Shown here: piece after piece, positions 1 to 10,548 of the stretch | Layout of the letters: every line of letters begins with the position of its first letter | How positions within the stretch are numbered: position 1 is the first letter of the stretch | Source of the DNA: Populus alba | Taxonomy: Eukaryota > Streptophyta > Magnoliopsida > Malpighiales > Salicaceae | Direction of reading: 5' to 3' | Length of the DNA stretch: 64,000 bases | Assembly: GCF_005239225.2 (NCBI RefSeq) | Contig: NC_133300.1 | Span: 7,159,875-7,223,874 of the forward strand | The notes under the pieces: generated by a model | Told to the model about the DNA's origin: nothing | Database searches by the model: none | The model's input: only the letters and a program-made list of their open reading frames with translations | Program-made: the position numbers and the translations under genes

Positions 1-205
1 ATTTCAAAATTGTGTTTAAATTTAAAAAATGATAGATTTACTTAAAATGAAAAAACCGCAATAAAATTGTTGTTGTGACTGGAAATGGGGAGAAGAGGGT
101 CGACCAAGTCATATATATTAACCATTACCAATAGAATTACCGACGAACTAGTTCTATCTGTCAATATGTCGGCAATTCTGTCAGTATAAGTTACATATCA
201 TTGTT
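1..205. mobile_element. CACTA element end fragment (truncated)
   Basis: Short stretch with the CCGACGGA / TCCGTCGGT-like subterminal words (for example ACCGACGAAC near 140 and GTCGGCAATTCTGTCAGTA near 168). These are the same motif that fills the ends of the intact CACTA element at 32,603-40,910. It aligns base for base with 45,168-45,370, where it follows a CACTA transposase fragment. No CACTA/TAGTG terminus remains, so it is a truncated end. The left part lies outside the window. Confidence 0.6.
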
Positions 206-1339
206 TGGATTTCTCTATTTGAATCAAATTGTAATTTCATTGGTAAAAGCGTCCACAAAAAATTACACATCATTATGCTTTTTGGATTTTTTAAATTTCT
301 TTTTTCAATCTTGATGCTTGGAAAAGATTGTGTTAGGTTTTATCCTTAGCCCACAAAAGAATTGATTTTAATCTTGAGCCTATAAAAAAAATTGAGATTG
401 TTTGATCCTTAACTTGTAAAAAAATTGAGTTTAATCATGAGATCGTAAAAAGATTGTATAATTAGTTTGGCTTACATATTAAGTGGATCGTGTGTTATAG
501 TGAATACTTGAACATGGGCTTAAGGAGTGAAGTAGGTAATTTTTCAAATCACTAAGAAATTGGTATGTCTCTCTTTATTGTTATCTCTTTAATTTATGCA
601 TCTTAATTAATACTAATTGTTGATTCTAGCATCATTAAAGAGTTTGATATTAATTTAGATAATCTTGGGCTCATTGAAGATTAATTTTTGAAGTGTTAGA
701 ATTATTCAGTAAGGCCCTAGTTCACCCCCTTTTAGACTTTTTTAAATCTTTCACCTCTATTACTAGTCTTGAACTTTTGCGTTCTAGAAGCACATCCGAC
801 CCATCACCTAAGAGCATCTTTATTGGTAAAAGTCATTTAGAAGATCCAAATTACTAAAATAACATTTTAAATAGTGTAAATATGATTTTCTTCTTATGTC
901 CACTCCAATAAAAAAATGTTATTTAAACAACAAAATTATATTTTAATATACTTGATAGTAATGTAACTACTTACTTGTAACTAATTTAATTAATATTTAT
1001 GTAATATAATCATCTTATTAACTATACAATTGATATGAGTAATTTATCATAAATAAATATAAACTAATAAAGCAATATGAAAGTTAAAAGATATAATTTT
1101 AAGACCAAAAATTAAAATTTTCAAATAAAAAATTACATATATGAATATTTTTAAATTTATATTAGACTGCTAAAATTTCAATTTTTTTTTTTTAAATCTG
1201 AACTTTGAAAAATATAACCGCCAACATTTTTTATATAAAGATTTTGAAATTTGAAACAAAAAATACATGTATAAAAATATTCATATACTAGAACATTTTG
1301 TTTTCTCCATCCTTTATTTTTATTTACCTTAAAGTTCAT

Positions 1340-1880
1340 CATAAATCAGTCTAATTTCAATTTTTATGATGCTTTTCATTTTGATGATGAGACTGCTATG
1401 TTTGCTTTCCAAGTTGTTATTGTAGTTATTGTTGAAAAAGAATTGAATCATCAAAGGTGAAGAATAAAGTCTCGTGGTTCTATTCTTGGTCACAATGTTA
1501 TCAATTATAATAGAAAGGAAGGTGAATAAAGACTATATAATGATTATTTTACTGAAAATTATAAATTCATTAAAAGCCAATTTCAAAGTAGGTTTAGGAT
1601 GAGTTGTTGTCTTTTCCTCCATATCGCAAATGCAGTGGAAGGTCATAATCCATACTTTATGAAAAAGCTAGATATTATTGGTGTTTTTGCTTATCTTGCC
1701 TTCATAAGGAAAATATAGTACAAATGATACTTACATATGACATTCTTGTAGATCTTATTGTTGAATATCTTTGAATTCGAGAAAATATTACAAAAAGGTC
1801 TTAGATGTTTCACCAAATCAATTGTAGAAATTTTTAGTGATTGGTACCTAGATCTCAACACCAAGAAGATTTGATCAAAC
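1340..1880 (+). pseudogene. PIF/Harbinger transposase relic (left copy)
   Basis: Degenerate DDE_Tnp_4 / Plant_tran (HARBI1-like) transposase. Read in pieces on the + strand it gives LYNDYFTEN, then FQSRFRM followed by a CLFLHIANAVEGHNPYFMKK-type stretch, then after a frame change a TYxILVDLI..CL piece and a RCFTKSIVEIFSDWY piece. This is the order seen in plant Harbinger transposases (DYF, FRRRFRM, FLRIVDAVxxHDPYF, MLAYG, KRFxxxV..F). In-frame stops (TGA in HQR*RIKS, TAA in GE*RLYND) and the frameshift make it dead. The catalytic DDE region downstream is missing. A sister copy is at 46,450-46,990. Confidence 0.75.
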
Positions 1881-2199
1881 ATTTATGGTAATAATATGGT
1901 GACATGTAGAACCATAAGATTTGAGCTTCTTATTTTATCATTATTTTAAAGTAATTTCAAGTTGTTCTATTTTCCTTTATGATTGTTACACTTAATTAAC
2001 AATACTTATTTTTGTGCGTTAAAAGAACTTGAAAAAAGTTTTATAAATTGATATCAATATTATAATAAGATAAAATTAAACCCTAATCAATATATTTAAA
2101 ATAAACAAGAAATTTCAAAGTAATACATCAAATAAGCTAATTAAAAATTTAAACCCCTCTTTTCCATAATTTTACAACTTTGTATTTTAAAAATAAGCC

Positions 2200-2716
2200 G
2201 CGTCAATCAAGCTCAACACTTCCATCCACACGATGCTTTATCATGTATACCCATCGACTACCAACAACGTTCATCGAAGGATGAAAGGGAATCAAGGACC
2301 AGGTGTTATTGGAGTGTAAGGCCTGAATTTCATTGTGCATAGCACCATGCCACGCCTCATACCTGTCAACATTAGAGAATGCAATAGGCTTAAAGGTAGG
2401 AGAGGACATTACTAGAGAGATAGGTGCAACAGAGGAGGTTGTAGACATTGTGAGAAGTGTAGTTTTTGGTATCTATGGGAAAAGAACTATCAAATATTGA
2501 TGAGTGGGAGATCAAGAGGGAGAAGAATCTGAATTCAAAAGTTGCTAAAGCGGATAAGAGAAGATATCAACAAAAAGTTACAGACCTACAAGGATCTGCC
2601 GAAGGACCTGAGTTCGCAGTAGCAAATGAAGGAGAGCCTGATGCAGAATCTGTGTTGGCTGCACTAATAGACTTGGAAAGATGCATTTCTAAAGGAGGAG
2701 AACATGTTCCTGCATA
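2200..2716 (-). pseudogene. Copia C1, 3' piece: linker and start of reverse transcriptase
   Basis: On the minus strand this encodes the beginning of a Ty1/copia reverse transcriptase (ANVDRYEAWHGAMHNEI-like, NTWSLIPFHPSMNVVGSRWVY) preceded by the low-complexity linker between integrase and RT. It matches the plus-strand copia C0 at 7,080-7,260 and the C3 linker at 57,010-57,370. The rest of RT, RNase H and the 3' LTR are gone, replaced at about 2,200 by the Harbinger block. The upstream half of the same element resumes at 29,322, after the 26.6-kb insertion of element A. Confidence 0.85.
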
Positions 2717-2721
2717 ATGAT
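2717..2721. repeat. Target-site duplication of element A (ATGAT), left copy
   Basis: ATGAT sits directly before the LTR start at 2,722 and again at 29,317-29,321 directly after the LTR end. The unbroken related site in copia C3 (57,355-57,370) reads CCTGCAAAATGATCAG. Joining the two flanks of A reproduces that order. Confidence 0.93.
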
Positions 2722-3668
2722 TGTCGCACGTCAAAATCTGCGCAGCGTCCGATGGTGATTTTTCGTTTGTTTTGCTGATTTGGTTCATTGAAGTCGCCAC
2801 CTAGTATTTTGGTCACTAGAAACCCTAACTAGTCTTTCAGAGATTCTAAGACAAGGGACTGGTTGCGTAAAGGGAAGGTATTAGCACCCCTAGTATGCCC
2901 TACCTAAGGTAAGCTGCTTGGTGTTTGGTTTGCTCTATAATTTCTATGGTGTTGGTGTTTTCTAATCCCATTAACTTTCCTAGGTTTGATTCAAATAAAA
3001 TTTATTTGGATAGAAATCCAAGGAGATTCCATGTGCTTTGAAAGCTCATTTTTCCCTTAGTATTTCAAGACTTTGCGACTCGTAAATCGCAAGGAGGAGG
3101 GACAAAAAAATTTAGAAATCTAGGGCACTAAAAAACCTATATTTTTTAGTATTTTATACTATCATGGCTCGTAAACCATGGAGCAAAAACAAATAAATTG
3201 AAATGTCCTTGATTATAATCAAGGCTTTTTTCACGGATGTGTGCGGATTTATTACTCCCAATAATATTTTGGATATTCGTCCCTTAAGGATTTCTTTATC
3301 CAAACATTAGCGGTAAATAATAGATGAATTCCCCCCCAACTAGGATTTTTATATTTTTTGAAATATTGGTCAATACCCTTTGGAGTTTTACAAACATGTT
3401 GTAAAATCCAGAAATGCAAGAAAATAATTTTTTTGTTGTGTTTACGAAATCCATGCAAAAACACCTTTGTCGAAACTTCAAATATTATATATATATATGA
3501 ATTCAAAACATGTTAGGGTATTGGCCGTATGCAACAAAAAAAAATATTTTTATATATTTTTTTTGTTAAGAAAAAAAACACAAACATCACAGTTAATCAC
3601 AATTAATTGTGGGCTTGACGAGATTCAGCAAGGCTCAACCGTTACTGGCTCACACTAGTAACCGGTTC

Positions 3669-3704
3669 TGCCACTGTTGCATGCATATGCATGCTACAGT
3701 GGCA
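3669..3704. repeat. 36-bp near-perfect palindrome in element A LTR
   Basis: TGCCACTGT at the left is answered by ACAGTGGCA at the right, around a perfect core GCATGCATATGCATGC. Only one position in each half-arm fails to pair. The same palindrome is intact in the other LTR at 28,193-28,228. The core contains overlapping GCATGC words, which resemble the RY/Sph element, but function is not shown. Confidence 0.85.
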
Positions 3705-3762
3705 AGGTAATTAAATTAGCAAAACCAGTGAAAGAAAGACTTACCTGTAAGGCAACGGCTGG

Positions 3763-3767
3763 AGGCG
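3763..3767. repeat. Target-site duplication of copia C0 (AGGCG), left copy
   Basis: AGGCG at 3,763-3,767 and again at 8,799-8,803. The other LTR of element A has the uninterrupted site GGAGGCGAAGTGG near 28,287, a natural empty site that proves the insertion boundaries. Confidence 0.95.
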
Positions 3768-4004
3768 TATTATAGAATAGGATTCTAATATAGGATGTTG
3801 TAATCATTACAGTTACTCATGTATCTATCAGAATAGGATTCTAATATAGGATGTTGTAATCATTACAGTTACTCATGTATCTATCAGAATAGGATTCTAA
3901 TATAGGATGTTGTAATCATTACAGTTATTGCAGTGTTCTACTGCCTCTATATAAATAGGAAGGTTGGCTAAGGCATAACCTAACACATTCTATTATTCTC
4001 AACT
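3768..4004 (+). repeat. Copia C0 5' LTR (237 bp)
   Basis: Begins TATTATAGAATAGG, ends ATTATTCTCAACT. It contains three tandem copies of a 56-bp unit (3,774-3,829, 3,830-3,885 and a partial third from 3,886), against two in the 3' LTR. This explains exactly the 56-bp length difference between the LTRs. Confidence 0.95.
3948..3957 (+). promoter_or_regulatory. TATA box of copia C0 5' LTR
   Basis: TATATAAATA, directly downstream of the 56-bp tandem repeats, in the expected U3 position of a short copia LTR. The 3' LTR has GATATAAAT at the same place (8,742-8,750). The transcription start was not located. Confidence 0.6.
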
Positions 4005-4016
4005 TGGTATCAGAGC
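4005..4016 (+). other. Copia C0 primer-binding site (tRNA-iMet)
   Basis: TGGTATCAGAGC immediately follows the 5' LTR. This is the standard complement of the 3' end of plant initiator tRNA-Met used by Ty1/copia elements. Confidence 0.95.
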
Positions 4017-4077
4017 AACAAAATCCTAAAATAAATTAAACCTAATTTTCTCATAGCCTCCCAACCTCCCCTTTTCA

Positions 4078-7000
4078 ATGGAACAGCCACCACATACATC
4101 TTCAAATTCTGCAGCACCAGCAGTCCAGCTTTCTTCTTCTCCGACAGTGCAGCCCTTTTCTCTTGCAGCGCCTCCTCTGATTTCCTCTACTACGTCACCG
4201 CCTGGATTCTCCTCTGCCATGGCTGGTGAACGCATTATCTCTCTTTCTCACACTCATCAAGTCATCTCCCTCAAATTAACAAACACCAATTATTTATATT
4301 GGCGTATGCAAATGCTACCTTATCTCCTAGGCCAAGGAGTTTTTGGTTTTGTTGATGGCTCCAACACATGTCCATCAACACATGTTCTTGCCCATGATGG
4401 TATCTCTCTTCAGGTAAATCCGCTTTTTCAAACCTGGAAACAACAGGACCAACTCATTCTAAGTGCTCTTCTTTCCTCCCTATCTATGGAAGTTTTGCAT
4501 CTTGTTGTTGGTTGTCAAAGTTCTTGTTCAGCTTGGGGCACTCTTGAGCGAGCTCTCGCTTCCACCTCCAACTCTCGTATTATGCAACTTCACGGCTCTC
4601 TTCAGGATCTTTGACAGGTTGATGAATCAGTAACTCAATTTATGCAAAAAGCGAAGGCCTTATTTGATGAATTGGCCGCTGCTGGTCGGCCAGTTTCACT
4701 TGAAGATTTCAATTTATATGTGTTTCGTGGTCTTCAGGGAGAGTTTAAAGACTTAGTTACCAGTCTTATTACCAAGGCTGAACCTTTATCATATGCAGAT
4801 CTTCACAACCATCTTCTCACACATGAATTTCTTCACAAATCTTCTGCTTCCATACATGCTCCTCTGCTGCCCACACCCAGCATTCCATCTTCTGCTCTTG
4901 TTGCACAGTGCCAGACTTTTGGCAATTTTGGCCGTAGTAGGGGCCGCTTCAATGGTGGCTGGCATCCCAACCAGTCCAACAGCAGAGGCAACCGATTTGC
5001 TGGCTCTAGACCTGATCACCGCAGCTTCCAAAACTCCTCCTTCGGTGACAATAGGCAAGGCTCTTGGCAGCGTAATAAGGGGCAGAATCCACGCTGTCAA
5101 CTGTGTCAGAATTTCGGCCATACAGCTCCCCATTGCCCTCAATTCCAGTAACGAGGTTATGGCCAACAACCTACTGCCAACCTGGTGCAGCGCAATCTCT
5201 CCTCAACCGGTTCTGTTGATTGGTTTCCAGATACCGGTGCCAATCAACACGTCACACCTGATCTTGCCACCTTGACCGCTTCAGAACCGTACCTTGGTAA
5301 TAATAATTTGCATGTTGGTGATGGTAAGGGCCTTCCTATATCTCATCTTGGTCATACAAAAATATATACACCACATCGTTCTTTCACCTTATCTAATGTT
5401 CTTCATGTTCCTGCAATCACAAAACCTCTACTCTTTATTCAGAAATTTTGTCTTGATAATAATGTTTATTTTGAATTTCACCCTCGTGTGTTTTATGTCA
5501 AGGATTTCAACACCCATGAAGTCCTTCTCTCAGGTCAGAGTAAAGATGGTCTCTATGCCCTGACCAAGTCTTCTGTCACGTCAGTTCCTCAAGCCTATTG
5601 GTCTCCCTGCACTTCTACCTCTTTCGATTTATGGCATCGTCGACTAGGTCATCCTACTTCACGTATCTTTCAATTGTTAATCTCGAAAAATAAGATTATT
5701 TGTAACAACAAACGTCTTAATTTTCAATGTCAAAGTTGTCCTTTAGGAAAATCATCGCGTTTGTCTTTAGGACCTACTGGTCACAAAACTTCTGCTCCAC
5801 TTGAATTAATTTTTAGTGATGTATGGGGCCTTGCTCCTCTTTTTTCTTCAGATGGCTATCGTTATTTTGTTATCTTCGTTGATGCTTATACTAAATATGT
5901 ATGGTATTATCCTCTAGTTGCCAAGTCTGATGTTGACTCTGTTTTTCATCAATTTCAAACTCTTGTCGAACGTCAATTTTCCTTAAAAATAAAATCTGTT
6001 CAAACTGATTGGGGTGGTGAATACCGAAAACTATCCACATTTTTTCAGACCATTGGTATTCATCATCGTCTGATTTGTCCCCACACTCATGAACAAAATG
6101 GAACAGTAGAGCGTCGTCATAGGCATATTGTGGAAACAGGTCTTACTCTTTTAGGGCAATGTAAAGCACCTTTTCGATTCTGGAATTATGCTTTTGAAAC
6201 CTCTGTTTATCTTATAAATCACATGCCTACTCCTATTCTTGCCCATCGCTCTCCATTTGATTGTTTATTTCAACGGTCTCTTGATTATCATTTTTTGCGT
6301 ACCTTTGGGTGTCTTTGTTTTTCTTTTTTGCGTCCATATAATAATCATAAATTGGATTTTCGTTCCTCTCCATGTGTGTTTTTTGGATATAGTTCCTCGC
6401 ATCTTGGTTATCGATGTCTTGACATTGCATCTCACCGTATTTATATTTCCCGTCATGTCCACTTCCATGAACATGTGTTTCCATTTGATAATTCTGAACA
6501 GATTGCAAAGGTCTCCACCACAACCCCCACCCCACCCACTACTGTCACCCTCCTAAATTTGCTAAACCACCCATCGCTACCCGATTTCACTAGCCACCCA
6601 AACAGCCCACAACACTCCGCTTTGCCATTCCAAACAGCCACCCGACCACAGCCTCCACCCATCCCTTGGCCATCATCCCATGCTTGTTTATCTAACCCTT
6701 ATGATGCAGGTTCAGATCGTCAATTGGTCTCCTCTCCTCATGGTCTTGGGGCACTTTCTAGTCCCTCCTCTGCTTCGCCCTCCCTGGCTAACACTCCTGC
6801 CGCTTCAGTCTCTACCTCCAGCCCCTCCTCTACTGACAGTCCTATGCTTGAGGCTACTTCTTTATCATCCTCTCCCACTGGTCTGCAACTTATGGTTGAT
6901 TTGTCTTCTTATCAGCTGCCACAGGTCTCCTCGCTACAACCATCTTCCCCTGCGTCTCCACTAGCACACAGCAGACATCCTATGACTCTTAGACCGCGGC

Positions 7001-8625
7001 AGCCGAAGACAGCTAATCTAGTTGCTTCCACTGCCGCTACTTCTACCTCCACACGGGTACTGTATTCTCCCTCTTCTGAGCCTTTTGCATTCTCTGATGC
7101 TGACCGATATCTAGTTTGGCATAATGCTATGTGTGATGAGATCGCCGCTTTACGCGAAAATCGCACTTGGTCTTTGGTTCCATTTCATCCTTCGATGAAC
7201 GTTGTTGGTAGTAGATGGGTATATCAGATCAAACGTCGTGTTGATGGTAGTATTGAGCGCTATAAAGCGCGCCTTGTTGCTAGAGGTTTTACCCAGCAGG
7301 AAGGTATTGATTATTCTGAAACCTTCAGTCCAGTTATTAAGCAAGCCACTGTCCGATTGGTTTTCTCTATTGCGGTTTCGCGAAATTGGAAGATTCATCA
7401 GCTTGATATTCATAATGCCTTCCTCAATGGTGTTCTTACTGAAGAGGTCTATATGAAACAGCCTCCAAGTTTCGTTGACTCTTCTCTTCCATCTCATGTG
7501 TGTAGATTGCACAAATCATTGTATGGTTTGAAACAGGCACCGAGAGCATGGTACACTCGTCTAAGTGATTTTTTGCTCTCCATCGGTTTCCGAGCTTCCA
7601 AGGTTGACACCTCCCTGTTTATCTTATCTGATGGTACTAATATCTTTTATCTCCTGGTGTATGTTGATGATATTCTGCTCACGGGTAGCAACTCTGTTAT
7701 GCTTCATCACCTTATACAGTTACTCAGCTCTGAGTTCAAGCTTCGTGACTTAGGTGATGTTCACTACTTTCTGGGTATTGAAGTTCAGTCTACCAGTATG
7801 GGTTTAATGCTGCGTCAACATAAATATATTCTTGACATCCTCACTCGAGCTGGTATGACTTCCTGCAAACCAGTTGATACTCCAGTCTCCCCTTCAAAAG
7901 TCATTTTATTATCGGATCATTCATTCTCTGATCCTACATGATTTTGTCAAATCGTGGGTGCTCTTCAATATCTTACCTTCACCCATCCAGATATATGCTT
8001 TGCTGTTAACAGAGTCTGTCAGTTTATGCATGCTCCTACAGATTCTCATTGGGCCGCTGTCAAACTTATTTTACGTTATCTTAAAGGTACGGCATCTTAT
8101 GGTTTCCATATCACTCGAGGCTCCTCTTTTGCTCTACATGGCTTTACAGATGCAGATTGGGCTGGTAGTATTGATGATCGCAAGTCTACGAGCGGCTATC
8201 TTGTCTTTTTTGGTCAGACGCCGATTTCTTGGAAATCCGGCAAGCAACGCACTGTTGCTCGCTCCTCTACTGAGGCTGAGTATAAAGCCCTTGCTGATGG
8301 TACCGCTGTAGTCATTTGGCTTCAATACTTGTTAACAGATTTGCAGGTTCCCTCAGTCTCTGCCCCTACCATTTGGTGTGATAATCTTGGTGCTACCTAT
8401 CTCTCAACAAATCCTATCTTCCATGCTCGTACTAAGCATGTTGAAGTGGATTATCACTTTGTTCGTGACCGTGTTGCCAAGAAAGAAATTCAGATTCGTT
8501 TTATTCCCTCTCGAGATCAACTTGCTGATGTCTTCACTAAACCGCTTCCTGTTGCATCCTTTACTGCTTTTCGATTCAAGCTTCGGGTTGATCCCCCACC
8601 CTCAGCTTTAGGGGGCATATTATAG
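4078..8625 (+). pseudogene. Copia C0 gag-pol polyprotein, interrupted by three stop codons
   Basis: A single reading frame of 1,515 codons from ATG 4,078 to TAA 8,623, broken only at TGA 4,612, TAA 5,149 and TGA 7,939 with no frameshift. Domains in order: gag (LTNTNYLYWRMQM, about 4,270-4,850), CCHC knuckle CQLCQNFGHTAPHC (5,095-5,136), aspartic protease DTGA (5,230-5,241), GAG-pre-integrase HRRLGHP...CQSC (5,630-5,740), integrase with D 5,818, D 6,007 and E 6,109, reverse transcriptase with YVDD (7,660-7,671), and RNase H with D 8,149 and STEAEY near 8,270. The first stop replaces Arg (sister copies read DLRQ). The third replaces the Trp expected before the FxQIVGALQYL stretch. The order protease-integrase-RT-RNase H identifies Ty1/copia. 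The catalytic residues look intact, so the element was recently functional but is now dead. Confidence 0.95.
8606..8617 (+). other. Copia C0 polypurine tract
   Basis: TTTAGGGGGCA directly abuts the 3' LTR, as expected for the plus-strand primer. The polyprotein stop codon lies just inside the LTR at 8,623-8,625. Confidence 0.85.
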
Positions 8626-8798
8626 AATAGGATTCTAATATAGGATGTTGTAATCATTACAATTACTCATGTATCTATCAGAATAGGATTCTAATATAGG
8701 ATGTTGTAATCATTACAGTTACTGCAGTGTTCTACTGCCTCGATATAAATAGGAAGGTTGGCTAAGGCACAACCTAACACATTCTATTATTCTCAACT
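8618..8798 (+). repeat. Copia C0 3' LTR (181 bp)
   Basis: Same ends as the 5' LTR (TATTATAG...CTCAACT) but only two copies of the 56-bp unit (8,624-8,679 and a partial one from 8,680). It is followed by TSD AGGCG at 8,799-8,803. Confidence 0.95.
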
Positions 8799-10101
8799 AG
8801 GCGAAGTGGAGGGAGACGAATGGAAGCTGCTCACGAAGGACGCCCTTGCTCACTGCTCCCCGTGGAGACAGGTTAATTTGCTGGCTGAAAGATTGTTGTC
8901 TCAATGGTGGCCTTGCTACAATGACTGGTGATGACCGCGCACCCCTGTTCCTTCTTGCTCCTGGTGCAGAGAAGAAAACACGGCTATTGCTGGGGCGATG
9001 GGGAAGAGATATGGCAAGGCAGGCGACTAGGACCAGCTGCTGGTGTAGAGGCGAGACTGGTCACAGCGCTATTGCTGAAGGTTACAGTGCAGAGGCTGAA
9101 GCTGCTAAAGCTTGCAATGCTGTCATGTTAATTTTTGGTGTTGTCGTTGCAGAGGAAATAACCAGTGAGGAGGAAGATTGCGGGAGAGCCGTTTCTGGAG
9201 GCTGTGTTGACAGAGAGGGAAGGTCGGTTGGCTGAAGGGGAAAATGGTGGGCTGTTGATGAGAGGGAGAGGTCGGTTGGCTGAGGGGGGAAATGGTGGGG
9301 TGTTGATGAGAGGGAAAGGCTATTGGAGGCTTGGGGGTTCTGTGACCAAAATCTCCAAAGCCGGGGGAGCTGCTGGTGGCTGGCTTAGACTTGAAGATGA
9401 GAGGATGAAGAAGAGATGGAAAGCCAGAGGGGCTGGTGTGTTCTTTGCTCGGCTGAGGGGAAGAAAAAAACGAAGGGAAAAGGTTGGACTCGGGGAGAAG
9501 GGATTGTTGGTGCTGTGGTCGGATCTTTGTGGGGGTGTAGTGGCTGAGATGGAGAAAAATGAAGGGGCTCTCGCTGGTGGCTGGCTTAGAGAGAAAAAAA
9601 AAATTAGAAAGATAGGGGCGACGACTTCGTTTCGGCTGGGAGAAAAAATTAGGTTTTATAGTTTTTTGTGTTTGCCCTAAATTTCTCTCTTTAAAAAAAA
9701 TGATCCTCCCTCAATTTTCCTCTCCCCTTAATATATACCTGGATGTTCACTTATATAGAAAATCTCTACGTGTGGTATTTAAGGAAATATTACAATAATT
9801 ATTGCAGAGATTGTCTTCTATAACCAACACCAACAAATCCCATGTATATGGTATTTTATATTGTAGTGATTATTTTTCATAACCAGCACGAATCAAATCA
9901 TATATCTATGGTATTTTATATTGTAGTAATTATATATGATTCGGTAATTATCTCCTTGACATATTGCTCCCTTAATATTAGCCCTGATACTCTATCTTAT
10001 CGCCACATGTAAACCCTTATTATTATTATTATTTTTATTATTATTGTTTTTTTTTTAAAAAAAAAATTATCAAAACATAGGTCAAAAATTGGGTAGCAAC
10101 A

Positions 10102-10116
10102 GATGCCCCTTCTTTA
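10102..10116 (-). other. Element A polypurine tract
   Basis: Read on the minus strand, TAAAGAAGGGGCATC lies directly before the LTR start TGTTGCTACCC. This fixes the orientation of A as minus, with its 3' LTR at the low-coordinate end. Confidence 0.85.
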
Positions 10117-10169
10117 CAAATTCTTACGAAGCAAAACTCCTCAATGTTTTGCATAGTAAGCTTGTAAAG
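10112..10169. other. Conserved 58-nt hairpin next to the PPT of element A
   Basis: Three nested paired arms: CTTTACAA with TTGTAAAG, CTTAC with GTAAG, and GCAAAAC with GTTTTGC, giving 20 base pairs. Small internal loops separate them and the apical loop is TCCTCAAT. An equivalent 58-nt hairpin with identical outer and middle arms lies next to the PPT of element B (17,767-17,824). The position, length and arms are conserved although the interiors of A and B have diverged. Confidence 0.8.
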
Positions 10170-10236
10170 AAAAAAATCTTCCTTACTGTCTGAGTGATCC
10201 ACTCATCCAAGGACTTCACTTTTTTTTTTCAAAAGA

Positions 10237-10548
10237 AAATTGGTCTATTTTTACAGGCGACCTGCCCACACACACTCAACCTAGTCTATTTTCAGGGCCG
10301 ACCTACCCATATACTCACGCTGATCTATTTTCACAGGCGACCTGCCCTTTTGATGGGTTAAACCAAGATCCCATCTAGCAATCTCCTTTCACTCAAACTA
10401 AAGTCAGTGTGTAGCTCAGTCAACCTGAAAATCCCATTTGGCGATTCTCTTTAACCAAAGCTAAACTATATATGTGGTTAGGTTAACCTGAGATCCCATC
10501 TAGCGATCTCCTTTAACCACAACCAATATAAAAATATATGTGTGATCT
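10237..10548 (-). repeat. Degenerate 3'UTR repeat zone of element A
   Basis: Irregular repeats of a GGTCTATTTTCACAGGCGACC-like unit (10,237-10,345), then repeats with GAGATCCCATCTAGCGATC and TTTAACC words (10,346-10,548). Both repeat types recur as long regular arrays in element B (17,860-19,310). The two elements therefore share an ancestral 3' untranslated region. Confidence 0.75.

Larger units (their letters stand above)
1..2199. repeat. Left copy of a duplicated TE block (partner 45,168-47,347)
   Basis: This stretch aligns in the same orientation with 45,168-47,347 almost throughout, with scattered substitutions and small indels. It includes the CACTA end, about 1.1 kb of AT-rich non-coding DNA (206-1,339) and the Harbinger relic. 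The 206-1,339 portion holds no gene that I can support. Similarity stops at AAATAAGCC (2,199), where copia C1 begins. Confidence 0.85.
3768..8798 (+). mobile_element. Ty1/copia retrotransposon C0, nearly intact
   Basis: Complete plus-strand copia: 5' LTR 3,768-4,004, primer-binding site 4,005-4,016, one gag-pol frame 4,078-8,625, PPT 8,606-8,617, 3' LTR 8,618-8,798, and perfect TSD AGGCG. The LTRs begin TA and end CT rather than TG...CA. Outside a repeat-unit difference the two LTRs differ at only 4 positions over 181 bp, so the insertion is recent. It lies inside the left LTR of element A. The older minus-strand elements C1, C2 and C3 belong to a closely related family. Confidence 0.96.
2722..10101 (-). 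repeat. Element A left LTR (3' LTR), split by copia C0
   Basis: Starts TGTCGCACG, ends GGGTAGCAACA. It aligns with the right LTR 27,233-29,316. Without C0 and one TSD copy it is about 2,344 bp, against 2,084 bp on the right. The length difference comes mainly from two internal deletions: about 345 bp (left 9,310-9,655) missing on the right, and about 115 bp (right 28,410-28,525) missing on the left. The 8,804-9,660 portion is GC-rich and purine-rich, and no real gene is supported in it. Confidence 0.9.

Noticed and set aside
4789..5169. Antisense open frames across copia C0
   Set aside because: Shadows of the gag-pol frame. No independent domain or composition signal.
8846..9680. GC-rich plus-strand open frames in the left LTR of element A
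   Set aside because: Low-complexity GGC/GAGAGG-rich LTR sequence, antisense to the element. The frame is not kept in the other LTR (28,300-28,930).
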